From an uncultured Bacteroidia bacterium (GTDB lineage Bacteria > Bacteroidota > Bacteroidia > Bacteroidales > F082), in assembly GCA_902767725.1 (NCBI GenBank), contig CACXIM010000045.1:1-44979 (forward strand): DNA of 44,979 nt, read 5' to 3'. The notes under the pieces were generated by a model. The model saw nothing but the letters and a program-made list of their open reading frames with translations, was not told the origin of the DNA and ran no database searches. Positions 7,270-14,533 of this stretch are shown here, in pieces. Positions within the stretch are counted from its first letter, which is position 1. Each line of letters starts with the position of its first letter. Made by a program: the position numbers and the translations under genes.

Positions 7270-9360
7270 ATGAAGACAATCATTAAACCACTATTCATCT
7301 TGGCCATAATGGCTTTGTCAGTGTTTTCATACGCGCAGGAGCTGCATGAAAGCCAAAAATCAACCACCTATGTGGAAAACGAATTCATCATTTGGCTGGA
7401 GCAAGGTGTAGATGCTATGACCTTTGCCGCCAGATGCGATGTCGCAATCGTGCCGAAAAGGCTCTTATCAAAAAGGCTGAACATCTGGCTTTTCGAAATC
7501 ACTGACAGCAAAGGATCACGAGAGGAAAAAATGAGCCAATTGACCAATAACGCCGATGTCCGTGTCATTCAAAACAACCATACGAACATCACGCTGCGTG
7601 AGGCGATTCCCGACGATCCTTACTATGGCCAGCAATGGGCGCCTGCCATCATGAGTTTGCCGCAAGCATGGGAGGAATTCACCACAGGCGGTGTCACAGC
7701 AACGGGCGATACCATCGTGGTGGCCGTCATCGATGGAGGTGCCGATTTGAGCCATGAAGACTTGAATTTCTGGAAAAACACCTTCGAAATTCCTTTCAAT
7801 GGAATTGATGACGATGGGAACGGTTACATCGACGACTATGACGGTTGGAATGCCTACAACCACAATGGACATGTCGGTAGTAATTACCACGGCACACATG
7901 TCTCAGGTATCATCGGAGCCATTGGCAACAACGGAAAAGGCGTTAGCGGCGTTAATTGGAATGTAAAAATACTGCCTATTGGTGGCAGCTCAAGCAACGA
8001 ATCTATCGTTGTGGAGGCATATTCGTATGCTTTGGAAATGCGTGCCCGATATAATGAAACTAACGGTGCAGAAGGAGCATTCATTGTTGCCACCAATTCA
8101 TCCTTTGGTGTCGATTATGGAAATCCCGATGATTATCCCATCTGGTGCTCAATGTATGACGAAATGGGCGATGTTGGCATTTTGAGTTGCGGCGCCGGTC
8201 CCAACATGAACGTGAATGTCGATGTGGTTGGGGATGTGCCTTCAGCTTGTCCGGGCGACTATCTCATAGGCATCACCAACACCACTTCACAAGATGAGAA
8301 GTATGGAAATGCAGGTTATGGCGTCAACAACATCGACATTGGAGCTCCTGGCACGGCTATTTATTCCACAACACCCAACAACGGTTACAACGGTTCGACT
8401 GGGACCTCAATGGCCACCCCACAAGTCTCCGGCACCATTGCGCTGATGTATGCCGCCTTGCCCGAGGAAATGATGCAAGCCTGCAAAAGCGACCCTGCCA
8501 GTTTTTGCCTTTCGGTGAAATACCACCTCCTTAATGGTGCCGACCATCTACAGTCTCTTGAGGGTTTGGTTGCCTCCGAAAGAAGATTGAATGCCTATAG
8601 CGCAATAGAAAGCATTTTGTACGACAGCATTACTCCCGAATTAATTGGTGAGGTCAACATAATTGGTGAGCCTTTCTATGGAGAAACCTTGACTGCCGAA
8701 TCGGTCTTAAGTTCAATACCATCCATTCCCGACCTTGGCACATTGAGTTACCAATGGTGGAGAGACACAACTGCCATTGAAGGCGCAGTTGATTCGACCT
8801 ACACCGTAACCGAAGACGACGTTTTCGAGCGAATTTGTGTGCAAGTCACTGCCGCAAACTGCACGGGAGTCCTTACTTCACCCTATTTCGGCCCCATTAA
8901 AAAGGCAGAACAGGCCATGCCTGAAGCACCACAATTGGAGAGTAGCACCGACACGAGCATAACACTTGTTGCTATAGAAGATGGTGAATACAACATCAAT
9001 GGCAGCGCGTGGCAACCATCTCCAGTATTTGAAGGCTTAATGCCTAGCACTTCCTATACTTTCACTCAGCGCAAGAAGGAAACGAGATCGCATTATGCCT
9101 CGCCGGTGAGTCCTGAAGCGGTATATTGCACGATGCCTTACGACGAACTCTGCGAAAACCATAGAAGCACCTTCAAAGTCTATCCCAACCCAAGCAATGG
9201 ACATGTGGCAATTGAAGGCTTCGGCACTTTGACCGTTATGAACGCCCTCGGCCAAACCATCTTGACCAAGGAAATCAAGGGCAAAGAAAAGCTGGAATTG
9301 TCCCAAGGAATCTATCTCGTGAAAATGGGTGACGAGACACGGAAAATCGTGGTAGAATAA
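7270..9360 (+). CDS. subtilisin-like serine protease (S8) with T9SS sorting domain
   Basis: 696 residues. A signal peptide is cleaved after about residue 22 (VFSYAQ). A propeptide-like stretch (about 30-110) precedes the catalytic domain. The triad is visible as Asp155 in VVAVIDGGADL, His207 in HGTHVSG and Ser380 in GTSMATPQVSG. Ig/Fn3-like regions follow (about 450-620), including STYTVTEDD. The C-terminus (about 630-696) is a type A T9SS sorting domain, with VYPNPSNGHVAIEG and a final basic strand. The protein is expected to cross the outer membrane by the T9SS and be anchored or released. Substrate specificity is unknown. The stop is only 3 bp from the convergent dtd stop. Confidence 0.92.
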   Translation: MKTIIKPLFILAIMALSVFSYAQELHESQKSTTYVENEFIIWLEQGVDAMTFAARCDVAIVPKRLLSKRLNIWLFEITDSKGSREEKMSQLTNNADVRVIQNNHTNITLREAIPDDPYYGQQWAPAIMSLPQAWEEFTTGGVTATGDTIVVAVIDGGADLSHEDLNFWKNTFEIPFNGIDDDGNGYIDDYDGWNAYNHNGHVGSNYHGTHVSGIIGAIGNNGKGVSGVNWNVKILPIGGSSSNESIVVEAYSYALEMRARYNETNGAEGAFIVATNSSFGVDYGNPDDYPIWCSMYDEMGDVGILSCGAGPNMNVNVDVVGDVPSACPGDYLIGITNTTSQDEKYGNAGYGVNNIDIGAPGTAIYSTTPNNGYNGSTGTSMATPQVSGTIALMYAALPEEMMQACKSDPASFCLSVKYHLLNGADHLQSLEGLVASERRLNAYSAIESILYDSITPELIGEVNIIGEPFYGETLTAESVLSSIPSIPDLGTLSYQWWRDTTAIEGAVDSTYTVTEDDVFERICVQVTAANCTGVLTSPYFGPIKKAEQAMPEAPQLESSTDTSITLVAIEDGEYNINGSAWQPSPVFEGLMPSTSYTFTQRKKETRSHYASPVSPEAVYCTMPYDELCENHRSTFKVYPNPSNGHVAIEGFGTLTVMNALGQTILTKEIKGKEKLELSQGIYLVKMGDETRKIVVE

Positions 9361-9363
9361 GGA

Positions 9364-9816
9364 TTATTCCCGCCTTTTCGAGTCCATTATTATCGTCACA
9401 GGCCCATCGTTGAGCAGCTCCACGGCCATCATTGCACCGAACTCGCCGCTTTGAACTTCGCGACCTGAAACCTCTGCGAGGCGTTTCAGGAACATTTCAT
9501 AAAGCGGAATCGCATGCTCGGGACGTGCAGCACGGATGAAACTCGGACGGTTGCCTTTCTTGGTCAGGGCATGGAGCGTGAACTGGCTCACCACGAGGAA
9601 CGAGCCTCCAACCTGGTTAATATCAAGGTTCATCGAATCATTGTCATCTCCAAAGATCCGAAGTTTCGACAGCTTTGTACAAAGCCATTCGATATCCTCC
9701 TCGTTGTCGGCTTCCTCGATGCCGAGCAAAATCAACATGCCAAGGCCAATTTCCGATTTCACTTTCCCGTCAATCGTGACGGATGCGTGCGTTACTCGTT
9801 GTGCTACAATTCTCAT
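9364..9816 (-). CDS. dtd: D-aminoacyl-tRNA deacylase
   Basis: 150 residues, standard length for DTD, starting at ATG 9816. It begins MRIVAQRVTHASVTIDG. The active-site motif SQFTLHA starts at residue 77 and the second motif NDGPVT at about 136-141 supplies the cross-subunit Gly-Pro. The enzyme hydrolyses D-amino acids (and glycine) mischarged on tRNA. It lies 49 bp after holA, with a REP-like repeat in the gap, and is probably last in the AMP nucleosidase-holA-dtd transcript. Confidence 0.96.
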   Translation of the reverse strand: MRIVAQRVTHASVTIDGKVKSEIGLGMLILLGIEEADNEEDIEWLCTKLSKLRIFGDDNDSMNLDINQVGGSFLVVSQFTLHALTKKGNRPSFIRAARPEHAIPLYEMFLKRLAEVSGREVQSGEFGAMMAVELLNDGPVTIIMDSKRRE

Positions 9817-9821
9817 AAATC

Positions 9822-9862
9822 AAGGTCCCTGAGCCCTGAGCCCGTCGAAGGGTCGAAGGGCC
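9822..9862. repeat. REP-like repeat (CCCTGAGC / GTCGAAGG) between dtd and holA
   Basis: Contains GGTCCCTGAGCCCTGAGC followed by CCGTCGAAGGGTCGAAGGGCC, the reverse-strand form of the CTTCGACAAGCTCAG family. Short motifs are doubled within the copy. Confidence 0.6.
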
Positions 9863-9865
9863 GAT

Positions 9866-10870
9866 TCAACAATGCATTAATTTGAAAATCATTTCCCTAT
9901 ACAAGTCTTTCTCATTCACTTCGCCGCTCCCATAGCCTTTCGACTTCATGTCGAATTCGCGAAGGATGGAGATGCAACGGATGCAGGTGGCGGGAGGATA
10001 GTTTCGCGAAGCAGCAAGATAATCCTTGACAAAAAATGGACTCACCCCCAACACACTCGCCAAATTGCCCTGCGACTTGTCCTGCGTGCAATGCAGTTTG
10101 ATCAACTTCGTGAAATAGCCATATAACGTAATCGCCGTGACCAACAGCGGATTATCTTTCCCATTGTCGCCAAAATAGTTGACAATACGGTTGGCTTTCA
10201 GCACGTCGCGACTACCGATGGCATTCTGCAGTTCGAATACATTGTAATCCTTCGAAATGCCGATGTTGCGTTCCACGTCCGCGTCATCGATGCTTTTGTT
10301 TTTGGGCAGAGCGATGGTGAGTTTCTTCAGCTCGTTGGCGATTTTGTGAAGATCGGTGCCAAGGAAATCGGCTAACATTTGCGTAGCCTTTGGCGTGATA
10401 GCGTAACCTTCTGCTTTCAGGTAGTTCTGAATCCAACCTGGGATGTTGTTCTCATACAACTTCTTCGACTCAAACCAAACGCCTTTCTTGTCAATCTTCT
10501 TGGCCAAGGTCTTGCGCTTGTCAAACTTTTTGTATTTGTAGGCAAATACAAGAAGAGTGGTATCGGGAATCGTGTCAAGATAAGCCTCAAAGTTCTCCAA
10601 ATTCTTCACATCCTGAGCCTCCTTGACGATGACCACCATACGCTCGCCCATCATCGGGAAACTGCGAGCGTGGTTAGCGATGGTCTCCACATCTACATCA
10701 CGGCCATAAAGCACAATTTGGTTAAAGGCGCGGTCGGCCTCGTCCAAGGCTTCGTTCTCGATGGTGTCCGAAATCATGTCGATGAAATACGGCTCATCGC
10801 CTGTCAGGAAATAGATGGGCGCAAAGTTCTTTTTGTGAATGTCGGAAAGAATTTGATCGTAGGTCATCAT
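9866..10870 (-). CDS. holA: DNA polymerase III delta subunit
   Basis: 334 residues from ATG 10870 (MMTYDQIL); the next ATG, 10867, is equally possible. A TTG 30 nt upstream lies in a REP-like repeat and is rejected. The N-terminal AAA+-like region contains FAPIYFLTGDEPYFID and FPMMGERMVVIVKEAQD. Later segments ADFLGTDLHKIANELKKL and RNIGISKDYNVFELQNAIG are typical of HolA. Delta opens the sliding clamp in the clamp-loader complex. It has no functional Walker A motif, as expected for the family. It lies between AMP nucleosidase and dtd on the same strand. Confidence 0.93.
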   Translation of the reverse strand: MMTYDQILSDIHKKNFAPIYFLTGDEPYFIDMISDTIENEALDEADRAFNQIVLYGRDVDVETIANHARSFPMMGERMVVIVKEAQDVKNLENFEAYLDTIPDTTLLVFAYKYKKFDKRKTLAKKIDKKGVWFESKKLYENNIPGWIQNYLKAEGYAITPKATQMLADFLGTDLHKIANELKKLTIALPKNKSIDDADVERNIGISKDYNVFELQNAIGSRDVLKANRIVNYFGDNGKDNPLLVTAITLYGYFTKLIKLHCTQDKSQGNLASVLGVSPFFVKDYLAASRNYPPATCIRCISILREFDMKSKGYGSGEVNEKDLYREMIFKLMHC

Positions 10871-10887
10871 TGTTGTTTTTTTAGGCG

Positions 10888-10958
10888 GGGCCTTCGACAA
10901 GCTCAGGCACCCTTAACTTTAGAAAACTCAAAGGGCCCTGAGGTTGTCGAAAGGCCGT
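10888..10958. repeat. inverted pair of REP-like repeats between AMP nucleosidase and holA
   Basis: GGCCTTCGACAAGCTCAGG near 10889-10907 faces CCCTGAGGTTGTCGAAAGG near 10937-10955. The two arms can form an imperfect stem in the 102-bp gap, which could act as a processing or termination hairpin. Confidence 0.6.
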
Positions 10959-10972
10959 CCCGAAGCCTTTTT

Positions 10973-11743
10973 TTAGAATTTCAAATGTTTCACCGTGATA
11001 CCATTATTAATGAGTTGCCGCAGCGAGTCGATGCCAATGCGCAGGTGCTCACCGACAAAGTTCTTGCTGACCACTTTGTCGCTTTCCTCGGTTTTGACAC
11101 CTTCGGGCACCATGGGGTTGTCGGACACCAGCAGCAATGCACCCGTCGGGATTTCATTGTGGAAGCCGACTGAGAAAATGGTTGCGGTTTCCATATCCAC
11201 GGCCATGCAGCGGATTTTACGCAGATAATCCTTAAACTCTTCATCATGTTCCCAAACGCGGCGGTTAGTGGTGTAAACCGTGCCCGTCCAATAGTCGCGG
11301 CCATAGTCGCGAATGGTGGTGGAGATGGCTTTTTCGAGGCTGAATGCAGGAAGTGCAGGGACTTCGGGCGGAAAGTAGTCGTTCGAGGTACCTTCACCAC
11401 GGATGGCAGCGATAGGAAGGATGAGGTCGCCAACCTTGTTGATTTTTTTCACGCCTCCACACTTGCCCAAAAACAATACTGCCTTGGGCTGGATGGCGGT
11501 CAACAAATCCATAATGGTGGCCGCATTGGCACTGCCCATGCTGAAATTAATGATGGTGATTTCACCATCGGTAGCACAGGGCATCGAGCGATCGCGCCCA
11601 ACGACTTCCACGCCTTGCCATTCGGCGAAACGGTCGACATAATTCTGGAAATTAGTCAGCAGGATGTACTTCCCGAACTTCTCCAGCGGCAGACCCGTAT
11701 AGCGCGGCAACCAGTTTTCAACTATTTCTTGCTTGGTTTTCAT
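10973..11743 (-). CDS. amn: AMP nucleosidase (short form)
   Basis: 256 residues from ATG 11743. The phosphorylase/nucleosidase fold is indicated by INFSMGSANAATIMDLL, VLFLGKCGGVKKINKVGDLILP and CMAVDMETATIFSVG, the last being the purine-binding Glu region. Bacteroidota carry this form of about 255 residues, which lacks the N-terminal domain of the E. coli Amn protein (about 480 residues). The reaction is AMP to adenine plus ribose 5-phosphate. It is probably first in a transcript with holA and dtd, driven by the element at 11763-11770. Confidence 0.9.
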   Translation of the reverse strand: MKTKQEIVENWLPRYTGLPLEKFGKYILLTNFQNYVDRFAEWQGVEVVGRDRSMPCATDGEITIINFSMGSANAATIMDLLTAIQPKAVLFLGKCGGVKKINKVGDLILPIAAIRGEGTSNDYFPPEVPALPAFSLEKAISTTIRDYGRDYWTGTVYTTNRRVWEHDEEFKDYLRKIRCMAVDMETATIFSVGFHNEIPTGALLLVSDNPMVPEGVKTEESDKVVSKNFVGEHLRIGIDSLRQLINNGITVKHLKF

Positions 11744-11762
11744 TTGCTTTCAATTATTTGTG

Positions 11763-11770
11763 CAAAGATA
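11763..11770 (-). promoter_or_regulatory. -7 promoter element for AMP nucleosidase operon
   Basis: TATCTTTG on the minus strand, 20 nt before the ATG at 11743. Confidence 0.65.
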
Positions 11771-11792
11771 GAAATTCTATTTGAATTGTGTG

Positions 11793-11800
11793 TATCTTTG
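11793..11800 (+). promoter_or_regulatory. -7 promoter element for the helical-repeat protein
   Basis: TATCTTTG on the plus strand, 31 nt before the ATG at 11831. It is divergent from the AMP nucleosidase promoter. Confidence 0.62.
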
Positions 11801-11830
11801 CCGCGAAATCGAAAGATTAAACGAAGATAA

Positions 11831-12232
11831 ATGACCCACTATCCCGTTAAAATACTGATGGCTTTCGGCTGCACTTTTGAGCCTGAAGGCGACGAGTTCT
11901 TCGAATGGTTGATGCGCAACGGCTACCCAGAATTGGGTGCCTTGAGCCACACCATTCAAGGCGACACCAAGGCAAAGGACTGGCTGATGGAACATGGTTT
12001 CCCTCATTTGGCCGCCATCGACAGTGCCATCGACAAGGAAGCCAAAGCCGAAGAATGGCTCATCAAGAATCACTTTGAGGTCAATCTCGCCTTCGCGAAA
12101 GCTATCAATCGAGACGACGAAGCCACCGAATGGCTTGAAAAAAACGAGCTTCAAGTTTTTATTGTCATTGCCGATAAGATTCGTAAATATTTGGATGATA
12201 AATATTTAGATTATCATAAAATCCATTTTTAA
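11831..12232 (+). CDS. small cytoplasmic protein built of 25-residue helical repeats
   Basis: 133 residues with no signal peptide or membrane helix. Residues about 33-107 are three consecutive 25-residue units: PELGALSHTIQG...DWLMEHGF, PHLAAIDSAIDK...EWLIKNHF and EVNLAFAKAINR...EWLEKNEL. Each has an aliphatic helix, a polar turn, then a conserved (E/D)WL followed by a basic/polar residue. Partial units flank them (FEWLMRNGY before, QVFIVIADKI after). The spacing suggests a compact alpha-alpha solenoid distantly like ankyrin or HEAT repeats. The sequence is acidic overall. The role is unknown; such a protein could bind a partner. It has its own promoter and no operon partner closer than 90 bp. 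Confidence 0.8.
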   Translation: MTHYPVKILMAFGCTFEPEGDEFFEWLMRNGYPELGALSHTIQGDTKAKDWLMEHGFPHLAAIDSAIDKEAKAEEWLIKNHFEVNLAFAKAINRDDEATEWLEKNELQVFIVIADKIRKYLDDKYLDYHKIHF

Positions 12233-12273
12233 TTTCAAGCGAAATTTTTTGAGCTACATAAGAGAAAAAACCC

Positions 12274-12281
12274 TAACTTTG
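12274..12281 (+). promoter_or_regulatory. promoter for the 12323-14431 operon
   Basis: TAACTTTG -7 element at 12274-12281. A TTTG at 12248-12251, with a 22-nt spacer, is a possible -33 element. Confidence 0.62.
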
Positions 12282-12322
12282 CAGCCAATCAGAAAAGAGT
12301 AAAATTAGAAAATCATACTAAA

Positions 12323-13012
12323 ATGAAAAAAGGATTATCCATCGTCATCAACGTCATTCTGTTTGCCATCATCGTATTGTTAGCATGGCAAGTTGTCAAG
12401 AGCATTCAAGCTCCTATCAAGTTCAGCAACGAGCAAAAAGCCCGTGAGGCCAAAGTGATTGAGCGCCTTCTCGACATCCGCAATGCTGAAGTGCTTTACA
12501 AAAATGCCAACAACAAGTACACTGACAATTTCGACACCCTGATCAAGTTCTGCCAGACTGCCGAAATCCCGTTGGTGAAAATGGTTTCAAAACAAAACTT
12601 GGAAGACTCCACTTACTTTACCGTTTACGACACCATCGGTTACGTAAAAGTGATGGACTCCCTCAAAGCCGGACGTGATGGCTTCAATATCAACGAAATC
12701 AAATGGGTGCCTTTCAGCGAACCGCAACAACAGTTTGAACTTGAAGCTGGCGCCAAAACCAGCAACCTCATCGAGATTCCAGTCTTTGAAGCCCGCGCTC
12801 CTTATGAGATGTATTTATCCACTCCCGGCGGCGGAATCAAAGAAAAAGAATGGAAGCAACGCGTCGACAATGTTAAAGAAGAAAAAGTCAGCGCGTCTAG
12901 AGATAGCCATACGGGTGAAGTCGACACTGATAGTCCGTTCTATAGATATCCTGGCCTGAAGGTAGGTTCCATGAAAGAAGCCTCTACCGAAGGTAACTGG
13001 GATAAACTCTAA
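12323..13012 (+). CDS. membrane-anchored hypothetical protein upstream of DUF3822/rsmD
   Basis: 229 residues. One N-terminal membrane helix (about 5-26) leads into a soluble domain on the outer face of the inner membrane. The segment AREAKVIERLLDIRNAEVLYKNANNKYTDNFDTLIKF has the amphipathic helix and short-strand pattern seen in pilin-like or type II secretion pseudopilin-like proteins, but I see no prepilin cleavage site. The rest is polar and ends PGLKVGSMKEASTEGNWDKL. Proteins of this kind commonly precede DUF3822 and rsmD in Bacteroidota, so it is a real conserved gene without an assigned role. It starts the operon, and the next gene begins 13 bp after its stop. Confidence 0.75.
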   Translation: MKKGLSIVINVILFAIIVLLAWQVVKSIQAPIKFSNEQKAREAKVIERLLDIRNAEVLYKNANNKYTDNFDTLIKFCQTAEIPLVKMVSKQNLEDSTYFTVYDTIGYVKVMDSLKAGRDGFNINEIKWVPFSEPQQQFELEAGAKTSNLIEIPVFEARAPYEMYLSTPGGGIKEKEWKQRVDNVKEEKVSASRDSHTGEVDTDSPFYRYPGLKVGSMKEASTEGNWDKL

Positions 13013-13025
13013 ATGTTTAGGATGA

Positions 13026-13877
13026 ATGACGGCATCGTTGAATCCTTATATCTCGCAATTTGCCGAGGAATTTGATGCCGAGAAGTCATCGCAATACAGA
13101 ATGGCCATCCAATTCTCGTTGGGTGGTCTTTCTTTTGCCATTCTCGATGTCACGACAGAGACGCTGATAGCCCTGGAATGCTACCAATCGGAGCTTCTTG
13201 CCGACAGCAACGACCTATTCAGGACTCTGGAACGGGCAATGGAAAACAAAGGTTTGAACAACAAAGAGTTCTTGTCGGTAACTTGTCTCATCGACAACCG
13301 CTATTGTGCGCTCATACCCGAGCCTGTTTTCAGCGAAACGGATCAAACCAAATACCTCGACTTCGCTTTCCAAATCCCTGCCAACTACTCCATAGAGTCT
13401 GAGCGGTTGGAAAATGCGCAATGCTTTAATGTCTATGCCTTGCTGACAGCTATAAAAGAAAAGGTATTAATGAAATGGCCTAATGCCAGAATCACCCATT
13501 CCAACTGTTTGTTCATCAACAGCATGATGCAAGATGCAGAAAACGACGGCGTCTTCGTCAACGTTCGCAACCGCGACTTCGATTTGCTCATCAAAAGGAA
13601 TGGCAAGCTGCAGTTCTTCAACAATTTCAAGTTCACCACCAAGGAAGACTTTGCCTATTTCCTTCTGTTTGCCTTGGAGCAAAACAATGTTTCAGGCCAA
13701 GACGCCCCGGTTCGCTTCTCTGGTCTTATCCGACCTGCTTCCGACATCATCGACCTCTGCGGACGCTATGTGAGAGACATCCGTTTCGTGGAAGACCCAC
13801 ACACAATAAAAGTAAGCAATGCCTTGGTCGAAGTTCCATTTCAATACTATTATATTCATTATCAAGCACTAAGATGA
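13026..13877 (+). CDS. DUF3822 family protein
   Basis: 283 residues from ATG 13026. It is assigned to DUF3822 because of position directly before rsmD and internal features: an N-terminal pair of strands (MAIQFSLGGLSFAILDVTTE), LFINSMMQDAENDGVFVNVRNRDFDLLIKRNGKLQFFNNFKF and a C-terminal PFQYYYIHYQALR. The pattern of two beta-rich halves is consistent with an actin-like (ASKHA) fold, which is inference. The function is unknown. The last bases form ATGA with the rsmD start, so the two are translationally coupled and may act together in ribosome maturation. Confidence 0.82.
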   Translation: MTASLNPYISQFAEEFDAEKSSQYRMAIQFSLGGLSFAILDVTTETLIALECYQSELLADSNDLFRTLERAMENKGLNNKEFLSVTCLIDNRYCALIPEPVFSETDQTKYLDFAFQIPANYSIESERLENAQCFNVYALLTAIKEKVLMKWPNARITHSNCLFINSMMQDAENDGVFVNVRNRDFDLLIKRNGKLQFFNNFKFTTKEDFAYFLLFALEQNNVSGQDAPVRFSGLIRPASDIIDLCGRYVRDIRFVEDPHTIKVSNALVEVPFQYYYIHYQALR

Positions 13878-14431
13878 GGATTATCAGAGGAAGATACCAA
13901 CGTAGGCAGATTACCGCTCCAAACAACTTACCCGTGCGCCCTACCACCGACATGGCCAAGGAAAGCTTGTTCAACATCATCGAGAACCATTTTGATTTTG
14001 AGGAGACCGAAGCCATGGATCTCTTTGCCGGCACGGGCAACATCTCATACGAACTGGTTTCAAGAGGCTGTCCTAAAGTGGTGTCGGTCGACCAAGACTT
14101 CGGCTGTGTGAGATTCATCCGCGAGACGGCCAACAAACTCAACATGAAAGAGTTGCTTGTAGTCCGTTCCGATGTGTTCCGCTTCTTGGACAAACACCAA
14201 ATGCAATACGACCTCATCTTCGCCGACCCACCCTACGACTGTGAACACTACAACGAGCTGGTCAACCTCATCTTCGAACGCAACCTATTACGCGAAGGCG
14301 GTATGTTCGTCTTGGAACACGATAAGTACCAAAGCTTTGAGGAACATCCCCATTTCATGGAGCAAAGGCATTATGGCAAGGTGAACTTCAGCTTCTTCGC
14401 ACAAACTATAGAAGAGGAATCAGAGGAATGA
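13874..14431 (+). CDS. rsmD: 16S rRNA (guanine966-N2)-methyltransferase
   Basis: 185 residues, typical RsmD length. The SAM-binding motif DLFAGTG is at residues 49-55 and the catalytic motif DPPY at 118-121 (IFADPPYDC). The N-terminus RIIRGRYQRRQITAP matches the conserved RsmD opening. It methylates G966 of 16S rRNA late in small-subunit assembly. It is last in the operon with the membrane-anchored protein and DUF3822, overlapping the latter by four bases. Confidence 0.94.
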   Translation: MRIIRGRYQRRQITAPNNLPVRPTTDMAKESLFNIIENHFDFEETEAMDLFAGTGNISYELVSRGCPKVVSVDQDFGCVRFIRETANKLNMKELLVVRSDVFRFLDKHQMQYDLIFADPPYDCEHYNELVNLIFERNLLREGGMFVLEHDKYQSFEEHPHFMEQRHYGKVNFSFFAQTIEEESEE

Positions 14432-14441
14432 TATTTTGTAG

Positions 14442-14529
14442 CACGCAGAATGCGCAGAACTATATGAAGCGCAAAGCGGCGCCTAGTTTGCGTCCGACAG
14501 GTTTCTGCGATTTCTGCGTATTCTGCGTG
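14442..14529. repeat. foldback repeat (CACGCAGAAT / ATTCTGCGTG)
   Basis: The left arm at 14442-14459 and right arm at 14512-14529 are reverse complements with one mismatch over 18 bp. The short unit CGCAGAA/TTCTGCG recurs inside the arms. The middle (GCGCAAA ... TTTGCGTC) can pair further. It fills the gap between convergent rsmD and the acyltransferase gene and may act as a bidirectional terminator. Confidence 0.7.
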
Positions 14530-14533
14530 AGAA

